Shown: one piece after another, positions 27,445-36,438 of the stretch | How positions within the stretch are numbered: the first letter of the stretch is position 1 | Layout of the letters: every line of letters begins with the position of its first letter | Assembly: GCF_001591505.1 (NCBI RefSeq) | Contig: NZ_BCVA01000017.1 | Span: 1-64,000, forward strand | Length of the DNA stretch: 64,000 bases | Direction: 5' to 3' | Source of the DNA: Neobacillus niacini NBRC 15566 | GTDB taxonomy: Bacteria > Bacillota > Bacilli > Bacillales > Cytobacillaceae | Translations under genes and position numbers: made by a program | The notes under the pieces: generated by a model | Told to the model about the DNA's origin: nothing | Database searches by the model: none | The model's input: only the letters and a program-made list of their open reading frames with translations

Positions 27445-28152
27445 ATGATTCATACTTATTTAGGGCAAACAATTCGTTTTGAAATAAGGTATAAAAAACG
27501 CACTTCAATTAGCATTTCAATAGATCTGTATGGAAATGTTGAAGTACAGGCTCCTAAAGGAATATCTGATGAACACCTGATACAGGCTTTAGAAGAAAAA
27601 TGGGATTGGATCCAGCAGAAACGAAAAGAAATGAAGGATAGAACCAATGGACCAACGGTAAAAACCTATGACCATGGTGAGAGCTTTCTATTTTTAGGAA
27701 AAGAATATCCCATTCGGATTTTACATGATATCGATATCCAGCAAGACTATGTTGTGTTTAAAGAAGAAGAGCTACATATATTTGTGAAACAACTTGAGGA
27801 TGAAAAAGTTAGACAAGCATTAAAGCGGTTTTACTATCAGCAGTGTAAGATGTTAGTCGAAAAGAGTATAAAATGCTATCAAAGCAACTTTAAATCAAAG
27901 CCGCGGTCAATCAAGATTACAGATAATAAGACCAACTGGGGCACCTGTGATTCAAGGCAGCAGTTGACGTTTAATTGGCGGCTTGCGATGGCGCCGCAGA
28001 GTGTGATTGACTATGTAGTCGTCCACGAAATGTGCCATATGGTTCACCTGAATCATGATCGGTCCTTTTGGAGGCTTGTTGGGAAAATAATACCCGATTA
28101 TGAACAGCAAGAGAACTGGTTAGCGTTATCCAGTTGGAGAATGACTGTTTAA
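27445..28152 (+). CDS. YgjP-like (DUF45) zinc metallopeptidase
   Basis: A 235-residue protein of the DUF45/M48-like WLM group. The zinc site is visible as VVHEMCHMVHLNHDRSFW (HExxH with a third His), and the upstream TNWGTCDSRQQLTFNWRL is the family hallmark. The N-terminal half carries the usual beta-rich region. I choose ATG 27445, after AAGGGGATTG; the frame stays open 29 codons further upstream without a ribosome site. No signal peptide, so cytosolic. Its substrate is not known. Confidence 0.88.
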   Translation: MIHTYLGQTIRFEIRYKKRTSISISIDLYGNVEVQAPKGISDEHLIQALEEKWDWIQQKRKEMKDRTNGPTVKTYDHGESFLFLGKEYPIRILHDIDIQQDYVVFKEEELHIFVKQLEDEKVRQALKRFYYQQCKMLVEKSIKCYQSNFKSKPRSIKITDNKTNWGTCDSRQQLTFNWRLAMAPQSVIDYVVVHEMCHMVHLNHDRSFWRLVGKIIPDYEQQENWLALSSWRMTV

Positions 28153-28209
28153 CAATTGGAACGGATATACTTGTGCTATGGAAATAGCCATCTTATTGGA
28201 GGTTTTTAA

Positions 28210-28731
28210 ATGGAGAATAATGATATATTAATTCGTTTACGTTATGCGCTAGATATAAAAGATACAGATATGGCAGAAATTTTTAAATTTGGCGGGGTTG
28301 AAGTAACAAAAGAAGAAGTGCTAAAGATCCTTACAAAACCAAAGGACAGTTACGGCGAAGAAGATTATTATGATGATATTGTCGAAGATGAGGATCATAT
28401 TAAATGCACAAATAGTATGTTAGAGTCATTCTTAAATGGCTTTATTACGTTTAAACGAGGTAAGCAAGAACCAAAGCCTGGACAATTTGATACACCATTA
28501 CCCCCAAAGAGCAAGGAAAGCATAAATAACCAGTTGTTAAAGAAGGTAAAGATAGCACTTTCTTTAACGTCTGAAGATATGCTTGATATATTTGATAAAG
28601 CAGGAATAACTGTAACAAAAGGTGAATTAAGCGCCATGCTTAGAAAAGAAGGGCATAAGAATTATAAGCAGTGCCTTGATAAATACGCTAGGAATTTTTT
28701 AAAGGGATTAGCACTTAAATATAGAGGATAA
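28210..28731 (+). CDS. DUF1456 family protein (YehS-like)
   Basis: A 173-residue protein made of two related halves, each beginning with a helix pattern of the type LLRLRYALDIKDTDMAEIF or LKKVKIALSLTSEDMLDIF and ending in a FLNGF/FLKGL segment. This two-fold layout is DUF1456. An acidic linker (about residues 55-70) separates the halves. Function unknown. The gene follows the metallopeptidase by 57 bp in the same direction and is closed by a terminator, so the two may be cotranscribed. Confidence 0.88.
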   Translation: MENNDILIRLRYALDIKDTDMAEIFKFGGVEVTKEEVLKILTKPKDSYGEEDYYDDIVEDEDHIKCTNSMLESFLNGFITFKRGKQEPKPGQFDTPLPPKSKESINNQLLKKVKIALSLTSEDMLDIFDKAGITVTKGELSAMLRKEGHKNYKQCLDKYARNFLKGLALKYRG

Positions 28732-28746
28732 GACCATGATTAGAAG

Positions 28747-28771
28747 GCGCTATATAGCATAGCGCTTTTTT
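28747..28771 (+). terminator. Terminator after the DUF1456 gene
   Basis: Perfect stem GCGCTAT / ATAGCGC with loop ATAGC followed by six T. Confidence 0.88.
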
Positions 28772-28825
28772 GGCTCTTTATTTCGACATTCATTTTATCT
28801 TTTTTAGTATCTAAAAGCATTATTT

Positions 28826-29115
28826 GAAAGGGTTTTACCCCACATTAATCAATCGTTTGCATAACACTTTTATGTGTCTAAGTCTGTCATTAATTGTAGT
28901 AACTTACTTATTTTGGGTGCCATTGTAGATGTTTAGCGAAAAATAAACATTACCCTCGACAAAAAATTTCCCTGAAAATAACTAGATATTCGTTTTTAAA
29001 AAGGGGTTTGTACCATTTTAATCAATCGTTTGATTCCAAGAAATATTGTCAGTAGTTGTCGTCTTAACCATAATTGAAAAGTGACTTTTTTGTATTTGCG
29101 CTAAAATAACATTAC
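28826..29115. promoter_or_regulatory. Duplicated upstream region of the quinone oxidoreductase gene
   Basis: Two diverged copies of one sequence stand in tandem. Copy 1 has GGGTTTTACC then AATCAATCGTTTG (28847-28859) and GCGAAAAATAAACATTAC; copy 2 has GGGGTTTGTACC then AATCAATCGTTTGATT (29020-29035) and GCGCTAAAATAACATTAC. In copy 2 the core is a perfect palindrome (AATCAA-4-TTGATT), a likely repressor operator. The otherwise gene-free 380-bp gap is explained by this duplication. Confidence 0.5.
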
Positions 29116-29152
29116 AACCTTAAATATATTTTTAAAAGCGAGGAGCAGGAAA

Positions 29153-30112
29153 ATGAAAGCACTTATCTTTGAAAAATTCGGCGGGCCCGAGGTATTGCAA
29201 TATAGAGATATCCCAAACCCTGTCATTAAAGAAAATGAAATATTGGTTCGGATGAGAACAATAGGGTTAAATTATGCAGATATATACCGACGGAAAGGGA
29301 ACTATCATCTAGTCGGTACACCCCCTTATATATTGGGGTATGAGGGTGCAGGTATTGTGGAAGAAGTCGGAAACAGCATTACAGATATAAAAGTTGGAGA
29401 TCGAATTGCTTTTGCAGATGTACCATTAGCTAATGCTGAGTTGGTTGCAGTTCCCTTTGAAAAGGCAATTCCGTTACCAGATAATATTTCCTTCGATACA
29501 GCCGCAACTGTCTTACTTCAGGGTTTAACTGCACATTACTTAACAAAAGATAGTTATAAAATTAAGCCTGGAGACTCAGTCCTTATTCATGCAGCGGCTG
29601 GCGGGGTTGGTCAAATTCTTATTCAAATTGCAAAATTAGTAGGAGCACAAGTAATCGGGCTTACTTCTTCATTTGAAAAGACTAAAGCTGCTTACTCAGC
29701 TGGAGCGGACCAGGTTTTTTTATACAAAGATGATTGGGTTGAGGAAGTAAAGAAAGAGACAAATGGAGTAGACGTAGTATATGAATCGGTCGGCTCTACA
29801 TTAGAAGAAAGCTTTGAAGTTACTAAAGTTGGAGGTACTGTTGTTTTTTATGGCATGGCAGGGGGAGACCCCGCACCTGTTGATCCTAGGATGCTCATGG
29901 ATACCTCAAAAACACTAACTGGCGGGGATCTTTGGAATGTTCTTACAACTTTAGAAGAAAGAAAATCACGGTCAAAACAGTTATTTGATTGGATTGGGGA
30001 AGGGAAAATTAACGTTCAGGAACCAGCTGTTTTTTCTTTAAACGATGGATATAAAGCACATACGTTACTGGAGAGCCGAAAAAGTACAGGTAAAATATTA
30101 TTAAGACCTTAA
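29153..30112 (+). CDS. Quinone oxidoreductase family protein (zeta-crystallin type)
   Basis: A 319-residue medium-chain dehydrogenase/reductase without the structural or catalytic zinc cysteines. It has the N-terminal GroES-like half with GYEGAGIVEEVG and a Rossmann half with VLIHAAAGGVGQILIQIAK, the NADPH-binding motif of NADPH:quinone reductases. Start ATG follows GCGAGGAGCAGG. It likely reduces quinones or enones using NADPH as a detoxification step. It is a single-gene unit behind the duplicated operator region. Confidence 0.88.
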   Translation: MKALIFEKFGGPEVLQYRDIPNPVIKENEILVRMRTIGLNYADIYRRKGNYHLVGTPPYILGYEGAGIVEEVGNSITDIKVGDRIAFADVPLANAELVAVPFEKAIPLPDNISFDTAATVLLQGLTAHYLTKDSYKIKPGDSVLIHAAAGGVGQILIQIAKLVGAQVIGLTSSFEKTKAAYSAGADQVFLYKDDWVEEVKKETNGVDVVYESVGSTLEESFEVTKVGGTVVFYGMAGGDPAPVDPRMLMDTSKTLTGGDLWNVLTTLEERKSRSKQLFDWIGEGKINVQEPAVFSLNDGYKAHTLLESRKSTGKILLRP

Positions 30113-30121
30113 ACTTATAAA

Positions 30122-30154
30122 AAGCCCTACAAGATAGGATATCTTGTAGGGCTT
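30122..30154. terminator. Bidirectional terminator between oxidoreductase and RND exporter
   Basis: Perfect 15-bp stem AAGCCCTACAAGATA / TATCTTGTAGGGCTT with loop GGA, between convergent genes. Confidence 0.9.
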
Positions 30155-30160
30155 CGTGAA

Positions 30161-33100
30161 TTAATTTTCTTGAATTTCTTTGCGATTCTTCTTAAACATC
30201 TTAGATAATACCTCATAAACGATTGGGACAACAATTAGTGTTAACAACGTTGAACTTGCTAAACCGCCGATTACGGTAATACCAAGACCTTTCGAGATTA
30301 AACCGCCGCCGCCTTGGCCAATCGCTAATGGGATTAACGCACCGATAGTAGCAATTGCTGTCATTAGGATTGGACGAAGACGTGTTGCGCCAGCTTCTAG
30401 TACTGCTTCACGCATCGTCATACCATCACGTTCCATATGAATAATCCGGTCAACTAGTACAATCGCATTCGTAACAACAATACCAATTAACATCAATAGT
30501 CCCATCATAACAGATACAGAAATGGTTTCTCCAGCGATTAATAAACCAACAAATGAACCAATAACTGCAAATGGTAATGAGAATAGGATGGCAAACGGTG
30601 CAACACCCTCACGGAAGGTTACAACTAGAATAAAGTATACAATCGCAATTGCTGCAAGCATTGCCATACCAAGTTGTGTAAATGTCTCCGTCATATCTTG
30701 CTGAACACCAGCAACGCCGATCGTAACACCTTTGGGCAGATCCAATTTATCAATTTCTTTATCTACTTCAGCTGTCGCTTTTGAAATATCCTCATCAAGG
30801 ATCGTTCCTGAAACAGTTGCGTAGTATTCACCTTTACTGCGTGCAAGTGTATTTAATGTTGTACCTTTTTCAACTGTTACTAGCTCAGAAAGAGGCATTG
30901 TTGTACCAAGTGCTGTTGGTACTTGTGTTGCTAAAATATCGTCAACTGATTTTGGCTGTGAAGCTTGCTCCTGCTGTACGATAACTTCTAATTCGTTACC
31001 GTCCTTTTCAACCGTTGTTAAAACATCTTGTGTTTTTGTTGGGTTTAGCATCATGACGATTTGCCCAGTAGTTAACCCATATTGCAGCAATTCATCTTGT
31101 TCCACTTTGAATGTATATTCAACGTATGCTTCCTCAGCGCTTGAAGAAACATCTTCTAATTGATCATTTTTCCTCAGAACGTCTTCTACCATTTTGACAG
31201 ATTCATTTAGTTTATCTAAATCTTCACTGTAGAACGTGTAGCTAACTTCATTGGTTGCCATCGACATAGAAGTGAAGTTTTGGCTCTTCCATTCTCCCGA
31301 TTGTCCAATGTTGAACACATAATCTTCAATTTCTTCACGAACTTCAGGGAAGTTTTCCATATCTGGGTCAAAAATTAGGTACATTAACGCACCATCTCCG
31401 CCGCCGCCCATCATCGCAGCCATCGGGTCGCCGCTTTCTGTTACGGAAATCTGAACAATATCGATATCATCACGTTTTAACATTTCTTCTTCTACGGCTG
31501 CCACGTTTGCTAATGTTTCATCCTCTAACTCGCCCGCTTTTGGTGTATATGTTAGGTACATAACCTTTTCTTCTTCACTGCCCATAAAGCTGAATCCGAT
31601 TAATGGAGTTAACGCCAAACTTCCTGCTAATAACACAACAGCGATAATGGAGGTAATCACTTTATGGTTAAGTGTCCTTCCAAGGATTCCTTTATACCAG
31701 TTCGCCAATTTACCAACTTCTTTATGGCTGCTTTCTGTTTTCTCACCATATAATTTTTTCTTGAATAAGAAGTGAGACAACGCAGGAACGATGGTAATCG
31801 CAACAACTAACGAAGCGCCAAGAGCAAATGTCATCGTTAGTGCGAATGGCGTGAATAATTCACCGACCATACCGCCAACAAAAATAAGTGGTGCAAAGAC
31901 TGCAACCGTTACTAATGTTGAGGACAGGATTGGTTTGAACATTTCAATTGTCGCTTCACGGACAAGTGCACGACCTGATAATTTTTCCTCTTTCAAATGA
32001 AGACGTCGATAAATGTTTTCAACAACAACGATCGAGTCATCGATGACACGACCGATTGCTACCGTAACGGCTCCAAGTGTCATGATATTAAGGGTTATTT
32101 CCATCCAGTTGAGCAAAAGGAATGCCATGAAAATGGAAACCGGAATAGAAACAATCGAAATAATCGTTGATTTAAAATCACGCAGGAATAAAAGGATAAT
32201 TAATACCGCAATTAAACCACCAAACAATGCCTTTTCAACCATCGTTGAAACCGACTTTTCAATTGGTGCACCTTGGTCTAGTGATACATCAATTACCAGA
32301 CCCTCAATTTTTGCCTTTTCTTCCTTAACTAGATCCTTCACACTGTTTACGACATCTACAGTGTTTGCTTCTTGACCTTTGACAATTTGGATGGCAATGG
32401 CATTTTCACCATTTGTACGTGATATCGATTGTACTTTACCGACTACTTCAATTTCAGCGATGTCGCTAAGCTTTACAAATGGAGAAGGCTGCGTCGCTGA
32501 TGGTGTTACAGGAATTAGCATTTCTTTTAATTCATCCGCGGTCATGAACTTGCCGTCAATAGCTACTGCCTGTTCACCTTCTTCAAATTCATAAAGACCT
32601 AATGAGACCGCTAAGTCACTTGCTTGAATCATTTGTTTAACAGTATCTTCTTTTAAACCATATTCAGCCATTTTTGCATCGTTATACGTAAGCTGAACTT
32701 CTTCTATATGTTGACCTGTAATGGTGGCAGAGGCAACGCCATCGATTTTCTCGATTTTTGGAAGTATAATATCTTCAACAGTCGACGTTAATTCAACGAT
32801 ATCCTCTGTTGTACTGCTTACACTAAGTGCCATAACAGGCATCATGTTCATACTAATTGCTGTAATAATAGGTTCTTGTGCATTTTCTGGCAGCTTCACG
32901 GCCTCTAACGCAGATTTTAAGGCACGATTTGCCTCGTCCATATCTTCACCGTATTCATATTCCACTTGAAGACTAGCCATATTAGCATTTGAATTGGAAT
33001 AAACGGATTTTACACCCTTTAGGTTTTCTATCGCTTTCTCTAAGGGTTTTGAGACATCTTCCATTACTTGCTCTGGAGTGGCACCTGGATATACATCCAT

Positions 33101-33244
33101 TACCATTAAATATGGAATCGAGATATCAGGAATGGTCTCCATATTCATTTTTGTACCTGAATAAATACCAGATACCGTAATAATAATTGTAAGTAACCAA
33201 ACTGCTAGTTTATTACCTAGTACAAAGTTGACTAAACCTTTCAC
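30161..33244 (-). CDS. RND-family efflux transporter (SwrC/AcrB type)
   Basis: A 1027-residue proton-driven exporter with 12 membrane helices and two large extracellular loops. Helix 4 carries the acidic pair of the family (GRVIDDSIVVVENIYRRL) and the second half repeats the pattern (IVVTNAIVLVDRIIHMERDG). It resembles B. subtilis SwrC (YerP), which exports surfactin and other amphiphiles; the length is similar. The start is GTG 33244. No outer-membrane partner is expected in this cell type. A TetR gene lies divergent with overlapping promoters, and is the likely repressor. Confidence 0.92.
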   Translation of the reverse strand: MKGLVNFVLGNKLAVWLLTIIITVSGIYSGTKMNMETIPDISIPYLMVMDVYPGATPEQVMEDVSKPLEKAIENLKGVKSVYSNSNANMASLQVEYEYGEDMDEANRALKSALEAVKLPENAQEPIITAISMNMMPVMALSVSSTTEDIVELTSTVEDIILPKIEKIDGVASATITGQHIEEVQLTYNDAKMAEYGLKEDTVKQMIQASDLAVSLGLYEFEEGEQAVAIDGKFMTADELKEMLIPVTPSATQPSPFVKLSDIAEIEVVGKVQSISRTNGENAIAIQIVKGQEANTVDVVNSVKDLVKEEKAKIEGLVIDVSLDQGAPIEKSVSTMVEKALFGGLIAVLIILLFLRDFKSTIISIVSIPVSIFMAFLLLNWMEITLNIMTLGAVTVAIGRVIDDSIVVVENIYRRLHLKEEKLSGRALVREATIEMFKPILSSTLVTVAVFAPLIFVGGMVGELFTPFALTMTFALGASLVVAITIVPALSHFLFKKKLYGEKTESSHKEVGKLANWYKGILGRTLNHKVITSIIAVVLLAGSLALTPLIGFSFMGSEEEKVMYLTYTPKAGELEDETLANVAAVEEEMLKRDDIDIVQISVTESGDPMAAMMGGGGDGALMYLIFDPDMENFPEVREEIEDYVFNIGQSGEWKSQNFTSMSMATNEVSYTFYSEDLDKLNESVKMVEDVLRKNDQLEDVSSSAEEAYVEYTFKVEQDELLQYGLTTGQIVMMLNPTKTQDVLTTVEKDGNELEVIVQQEQASQPKSVDDILATQVPTALGTTMPLSELVTVEKGTTLNTLARSKGEYYATVSGTILDEDISKATAEVDKEIDKLDLPKGVTIGVAGVQQDMTETFTQLGMAMLAAIAIVYFILVVTFREGVAPFAILFSLPFAVIGSFVGLLIAGETISVSVMMGLLMLIGIVVTNAIVLVDRIIHMERDGMTMREAVLEAGATRLRPILMTAIATIGALIPLAIGQGGGGLISKGLGITVIGGLASSTLLTLIVVPIVYEVLSKMFKKNRKEIQEN

Positions 33245-33262
33245 ACTTACACCTGCCCTTAA

Positions 33263-33315
33263 TTGACTTATCTAACCCATTTACTTATAATACTGACTAA
33301 CCGGTCATCTGTCAA
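33263..33315. promoter_or_regulatory. Overlapping divergent promoters with shared TetR operator
   Basis: Rightward: TTGACT (33263-33268), 17 bp, TATAAT (33286-33291). Leftward: TTGACA (complement of 33310-33315), 17 bp, TATTAT (complement of 33287-33292). Both -10 boxes share bases, and the partial palindrome TGACTAACCGGTCA at 33294-33307 fills the leftward spacer and the rightward start site. One bound repressor would shut both genes. Confidence 0.85.
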
Positions 33316-33344
33316 TGATTGAACCTAGGAGTGAAGACTAAACG

Positions 33345-34178
33345 ATGAAAAAACAATTGATAATGGAAAAGGCAATAGAACTCTTTGCTAAACAGGGTTT
33401 TGAGGCAACGTCTGTCCAGCAAATCACAGAACACTGCGGCATCTCCAAAGGTGCTTTTTATCTATCTTTTAAGTCAAAAGATGAATTGATTATCGAGATA
33501 ATCGATCACTTTATGATTCAATTCACCTCTGAAATTGACTATATAGTCAGAAGTGCAAAAGATGAGGAAAATCTTCTATATAAATTTTATTATGCAATCT
33601 TCAACTCATTTCAAAAGCATTCTGATTTTGGGAAGATACTAATTAAGGAACAATCTCGTTCCTTTAATGAGGACTTCCTTGTAAAAATGCGTTACTACGA
33701 TAGATTAATGGATAAAACGATTCTTTCGATGGTTGAGCGTTTATATGGAGATCATGAAGTAGAAGAGATAAAATATGATTTAGTATTTTGCATCAAAGGC
33801 TTTATAAGTATGTATTCTCAGCTATTTTTGTTTTATAACGTACCATTAGATTTGGACTTATTGTCAACGTCATTGGTGGAAAAAACAGAACTGCTTGCCA
33901 GAAACTCAACCGTTCCCTTTATTTCAAAAGGACTTATCAAGATTTTTGAAGAGCCGCCAATAGAGGACTTAACGAAGGAACAGATTATCTCGCTAATGAA
34001 TCAAGAAATGGAAGAAATGGAAGAGTCAGTAGAAAAGGAATCGTTAATGCTGTTAAAACAGCAGATGCATGAACCAACATTTGGCCGGGCGATTATTAAA
34101 GGGTTAATAGAAAATATTCGAAATCATCCTCAAACCAAATGGATTTCTCATTTACTAAGTAGTTTTTTTAATATGTAG
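33345..34178 (+). CDS. TetR-family transcriptional regulator
   Basis: A 277-residue repressor, longer than most TetR proteins (about 200). The helix-turn-helix is in the first 50 residues (AIELFAKQGFEATSVQQITEHCGISKGAFYLSFKSK). The C-terminal two-thirds is the ligand and dimer domain with an acidic extension (EEMEESVEKE). It starts at ATG 33345 after AGGAGTGAAG. By position it controls the divergent RND exporter and itself. The inducing compound is unknown. Confidence 0.92.
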   Translation: MKKQLIMEKAIELFAKQGFEATSVQQITEHCGISKGAFYLSFKSKDELIIEIIDHFMIQFTSEIDYIVRSAKDEENLLYKFYYAIFNSFQKHSDFGKILIKEQSRSFNEDFLVKMRYYDRLMDKTILSMVERLYGDHEVEEIKYDLVFCIKGFISMYSQLFLFYNVPLDLDLLSTSLVEKTELLARNSTVPFISKGLIKIFEEPPIEDLTKEQIISLMNQEMEEMEESVEKESLMLLKQQMHEPTFGRAIIKGLIENIRNHPQTKWISHLLSSFFNM

Positions 34179-34194
34179 AGTAAAAGGTGGGCTA

Positions 34195-34467
34195 ATGGTG
34201 TTTATTTTAACAGAGGCAGCAAAAACAGAAATACAAAACCGGTTGGAATTATCAGATTCTGCTAAGTTTATTCGATTACAAATGCGAAAAAGTTGTTTTA
34301 TGAAAGTAAAATTAACTTTAGAGGGTGCAGTTGAAGGGAATGATAGTGAAATAGTATTAGATAACCTTCATTTCATCATCGACAAAGGAGAATGTCATTA
34401 TTTTCGTGATAAGAAACTGGATTTTATTCCGGACCGAACTGGGTTCAAAGAATTTGAGATTATTTAA
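34195..34467 (+). CDS. HesB/IscA-like small protein
   Basis: A 90-residue protein with the Fe-S biosynthesis (HesB) fold pattern: ILTEAAKTEIQNRL at the start, a beta-rich middle and a DFIPDRTGFKEFEI end, as in the YqkB/YneR type of Bacillus. The three cluster-binding cysteines of true IscA are not in their usual positions, so an A-type scaffold role is doubtful. It follows the TetR gene by 16 bp and is probably cotranscribed with it. Confidence 0.7.
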   Translation: MVFILTEAAKTEIQNRLELSDSAKFIRLQMRKSCFMKVKLTLEGAVEGNDSEIVLDNLHFIIDKGECHYFRDKKLDFIPDRTGFKEFEII

Positions 34468-34480
34468 TCATTTAAGACAG

Positions 34481-34514
34481 AAAGAGTTCATTCTACCAGG
34501 ATGGGCTCTTTTTT
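34481..34514 (+). terminator. Terminator after the HesB-like gene
   Basis: 11-bp stem AAAGAGTTCAT / ATGGGCTCTTT with G-U pairs, then TTT-rich tail. Confidence 0.8.
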
Positions 34515-34561
34515 ATTTATAAATATAATTCTATATTTTAGAATAATGGATTTAAAAATTA

Positions 34562-34612
34562 TTGACATACTATTAATTGCGGTTTAGTATAAATTTATCG
34601 ATTAGTAAATTT
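34562..34612 (+). promoter_or_regulatory. Promoter and candidate IclR operator
   Basis: TTGACA (34562-34567), 17 bp, TAGTAT (34585-34590). Immediately downstream is the inverted repeat AAATTTA-N8-TAAATTT (34591-34612), which would cover the transcription start; it is a good candidate for autoregulation by the IclR protein. Confidence 0.7.
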
Positions 34613-34653
34613 ACGAACGCCATTCGACAATGACGTACGAGAGAAGGTTGATG

Positions 34654-35427
34654 ATGTCTGAACGTTTAATTCAATCGATTGAAAGGGCTGCTGATGTCCT
34701 TGAAGTGTTTTTGACCACAAGTCCAGAGCTAAGTGTTAAAGAGATAAGTGAAAAGCTTCAATTATCCAAAAGCACGGTTCATGGAATTATTAAAACCTTG
34801 GAACATAGAGGGTATCTCGAGCAGAATCCAGAGGATTTGAAGTATAAGCTGGGGATGAAACTCTTCATATTAGGTAACTTTGTTGGAAAACATCTAGACA
34901 TTGGGAATATTGCAAGACCGATTATTAGAGAGTTAGCCGATGAGGTAAATGAAACCGTTCACTTAGTTACCTTACAGCGTGATGAAGTCATTTATATTGA
35001 AAAGGTAGAAGGCCCAAGAGCTCTAACAATCTATTCTCATACAGGAAAAAGAGCGCCTGTTCATTGTACTGGCGTGGGGAAGGCAATACTTGCTCATTTG
35101 AGTGAGGATGAAGCGGATCGATTATTATCTGCATCAAGTTTAGAAGCATTTACAGAGTACACGATGACAGATGTTAGTCAAATTAAAAAACATTTAGTTA
35201 CTGTTCGCGAGACTGGGTATGCGGTCGATGATGAAGAAATCGAGTTGGGACTTAAATGTATTGCCGCACCGATATTTAATCACAAAGGAAATGTAATCGC
35301 TTCAATTAGTTGTGCTGCACCCAAAATGAGACTTGATGAGGAGAAGCTTCCGAGAGTAATAACGGGGATTAAGGAAGCCGCAAAGGAAATATCAAGATCA
35401 TTAGGTTATAGAGGTAATGTTTATTAA
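34654..35427 (+). CDS. IclR-family transcriptional regulator
   Basis: A 257-residue regulator. The N-terminal winged helix (SIERAADVLEVF, then LSVKEISEKLQLSKSTVHGI) is followed by the IclR effector domain with HCTGVGKAILAHL and GYAVDDEEIELGLKCIAAPI. Starts at 34630, 34651 and 34654 are possible; AGAAGG is best spaced for 34654. It is the first gene before an aldehyde dehydrogenase, aldolase and permease in the same direction, and should sense their substrate or a derivative. Confidence 0.92.
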   Translation: MSERLIQSIERAADVLEVFLTTSPELSVKEISEKLQLSKSTVHGIIKTLEHRGYLEQNPEDLKYKLGMKLFILGNFVGKHLDIGNIARPIIRELADEVNETVHLVTLQRDEVIYIEKVEGPRALTIYSHTGKRAPVHCTGVGKAILAHLSEDEADRLLSASSLEAFTEYTMTDVSQIKKHLVTVRETGYAVDDEEIELGLKCIAAPIFNHKGNVIASISCAAPKMRLDEEKLPRVITGIKEAAKEISRSLGYRGNVY

Positions 35428-35528
35428 GGTTTGATCCAAAAAACAACGAAGTTTAAGATGGCGCCTTATTAAAAAGCAGCTAGAGTAAGGAAAATATAAA
35501 AAAGTAATATTCAAGGAGGAGAATTATT

Positions 35529-36416
35529 TTGTCAAAAGTAAAAGTTGCCGTTCTTGGCTCAGGGAACATTGGTACAGATTTAATGATCAAACTTGGTCGT
35601 TCTGAATTACTAGAATTAACAGCTGTAATTGGGATTGACCCGCAATCAGACGGATTACGCCGTGCAAGAGAAATGGGTTATGCAGGGGTAGACACTGGAA
35701 TTGATGGTTTTCTTGCAGATCCTGCTTTAGATGCTGATATTGTTTTTGATGCGACTTCAGCAAAAGCTCATCTTTATAATGCAAAAGTGCTAAAAAAAGC
35801 AGGTATTAAAGTAATCGATATGACTCCTGCGGCGGTAGGACCATATGTATGTGCTGCGGTTAACATCGACGAGCATTTAGAGAAGGATAATATCAATTTA
35901 ATTACGTGTGGCGGACAGGCGACTATTCCGATGGTTCACGCTGTAAATCGTGTAAGCCCTGTAGAATATGCTGAAATCGTTGCTACCATTTCCAGTAAAA
36001 GTGCTGGTCCTGGAACTCGTGCGAATATCGATGAATTCACTGAAACCACTTCTCGTGCAATTGAAGTAGTTGGCGGAGCGAAAAAAGGGAAGGCAATTAT
36101 GATTTTAAACCCTGCTGAACCTCCAATCATGATGCGTGATACGGTTTATACCCTTGTAGAAGAGGGGAAAATGGACGAGGAAGGTATTAGAAAGTCGATT
36201 GCTGAAATGACAGAAGTCGTTCAATCTTATGTGCCAGGCTATCAGCTTCGTACGGAGCCTATTTTCGAGGGTAATAAAGTAACCATCTTTATTCAAGTAG
36301 AAGGTGCTGGGGATTACCTGCCAAAATATTCAGGAAATCTTGATATTATGACAGCTGCGGGTGTGAAAATCGCGGAAGAGTTTGCTAAAAATCTATTAAA
36401 GAAAGAAACCGTTTAA
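35529..36416 (+). CDS. Acetaldehyde dehydrogenase (acylating), MhpF/BphJ type
   Basis: A 295-residue NAD-dependent enzyme converting acetaldehyde (or propanal) and CoA into acetyl-CoA (propanoyl-CoA). The N-terminus has the NAD motif [17 protein letters not shown], and the family marker with catalytic Cys is [34 protein letters not shown] is also conserved. Translation starts at TTG after AAGGAGGAG. It forms a complex with the aldolase encoded next, into which aldehyde is channelled in related systems. Confidence 0.94.
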   Translation: MSKVKVAVLGSGNIGTDLMIKLGRSELLELTAVIGIDPQSDGLRRAREMGYAGVDTGIDGFLADPALDADIVFDATSAKAHLYNAKVLKKAGIKVIDMTPAAVGPYVCAAVNIDEHLEKDNINLITCGGQATIPMVHAVNRVSPVEYAEIVATISSKSAGPGTRANIDEFTETTSRAIEVVGGAKKGKAIMILNPAEPPIMMRDTVYTLVEEGKMDEEGIRKSIAEMTEVVQSYVPGYQLRTEPIFEGNKVTIFIQVEGAGDYLPKYSGNLDIMTAAGVKIAEEFAKNLLKKETV

Positions 36417-36438
36417 GCGGTAGAAAGGAGAAATTAAA

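Noticed and set aside
29047..29070. Shared GTCGTCTTAACC motif here and at about 40497
   Set aside because: Only 12 bases match, the settings differ, and no symmetry or third copy was seen.
30161..33180. Several rightward frames inside the RND exporter gene
   Set aside because: Antisense shadows of a well-supported 1027-residue gene.
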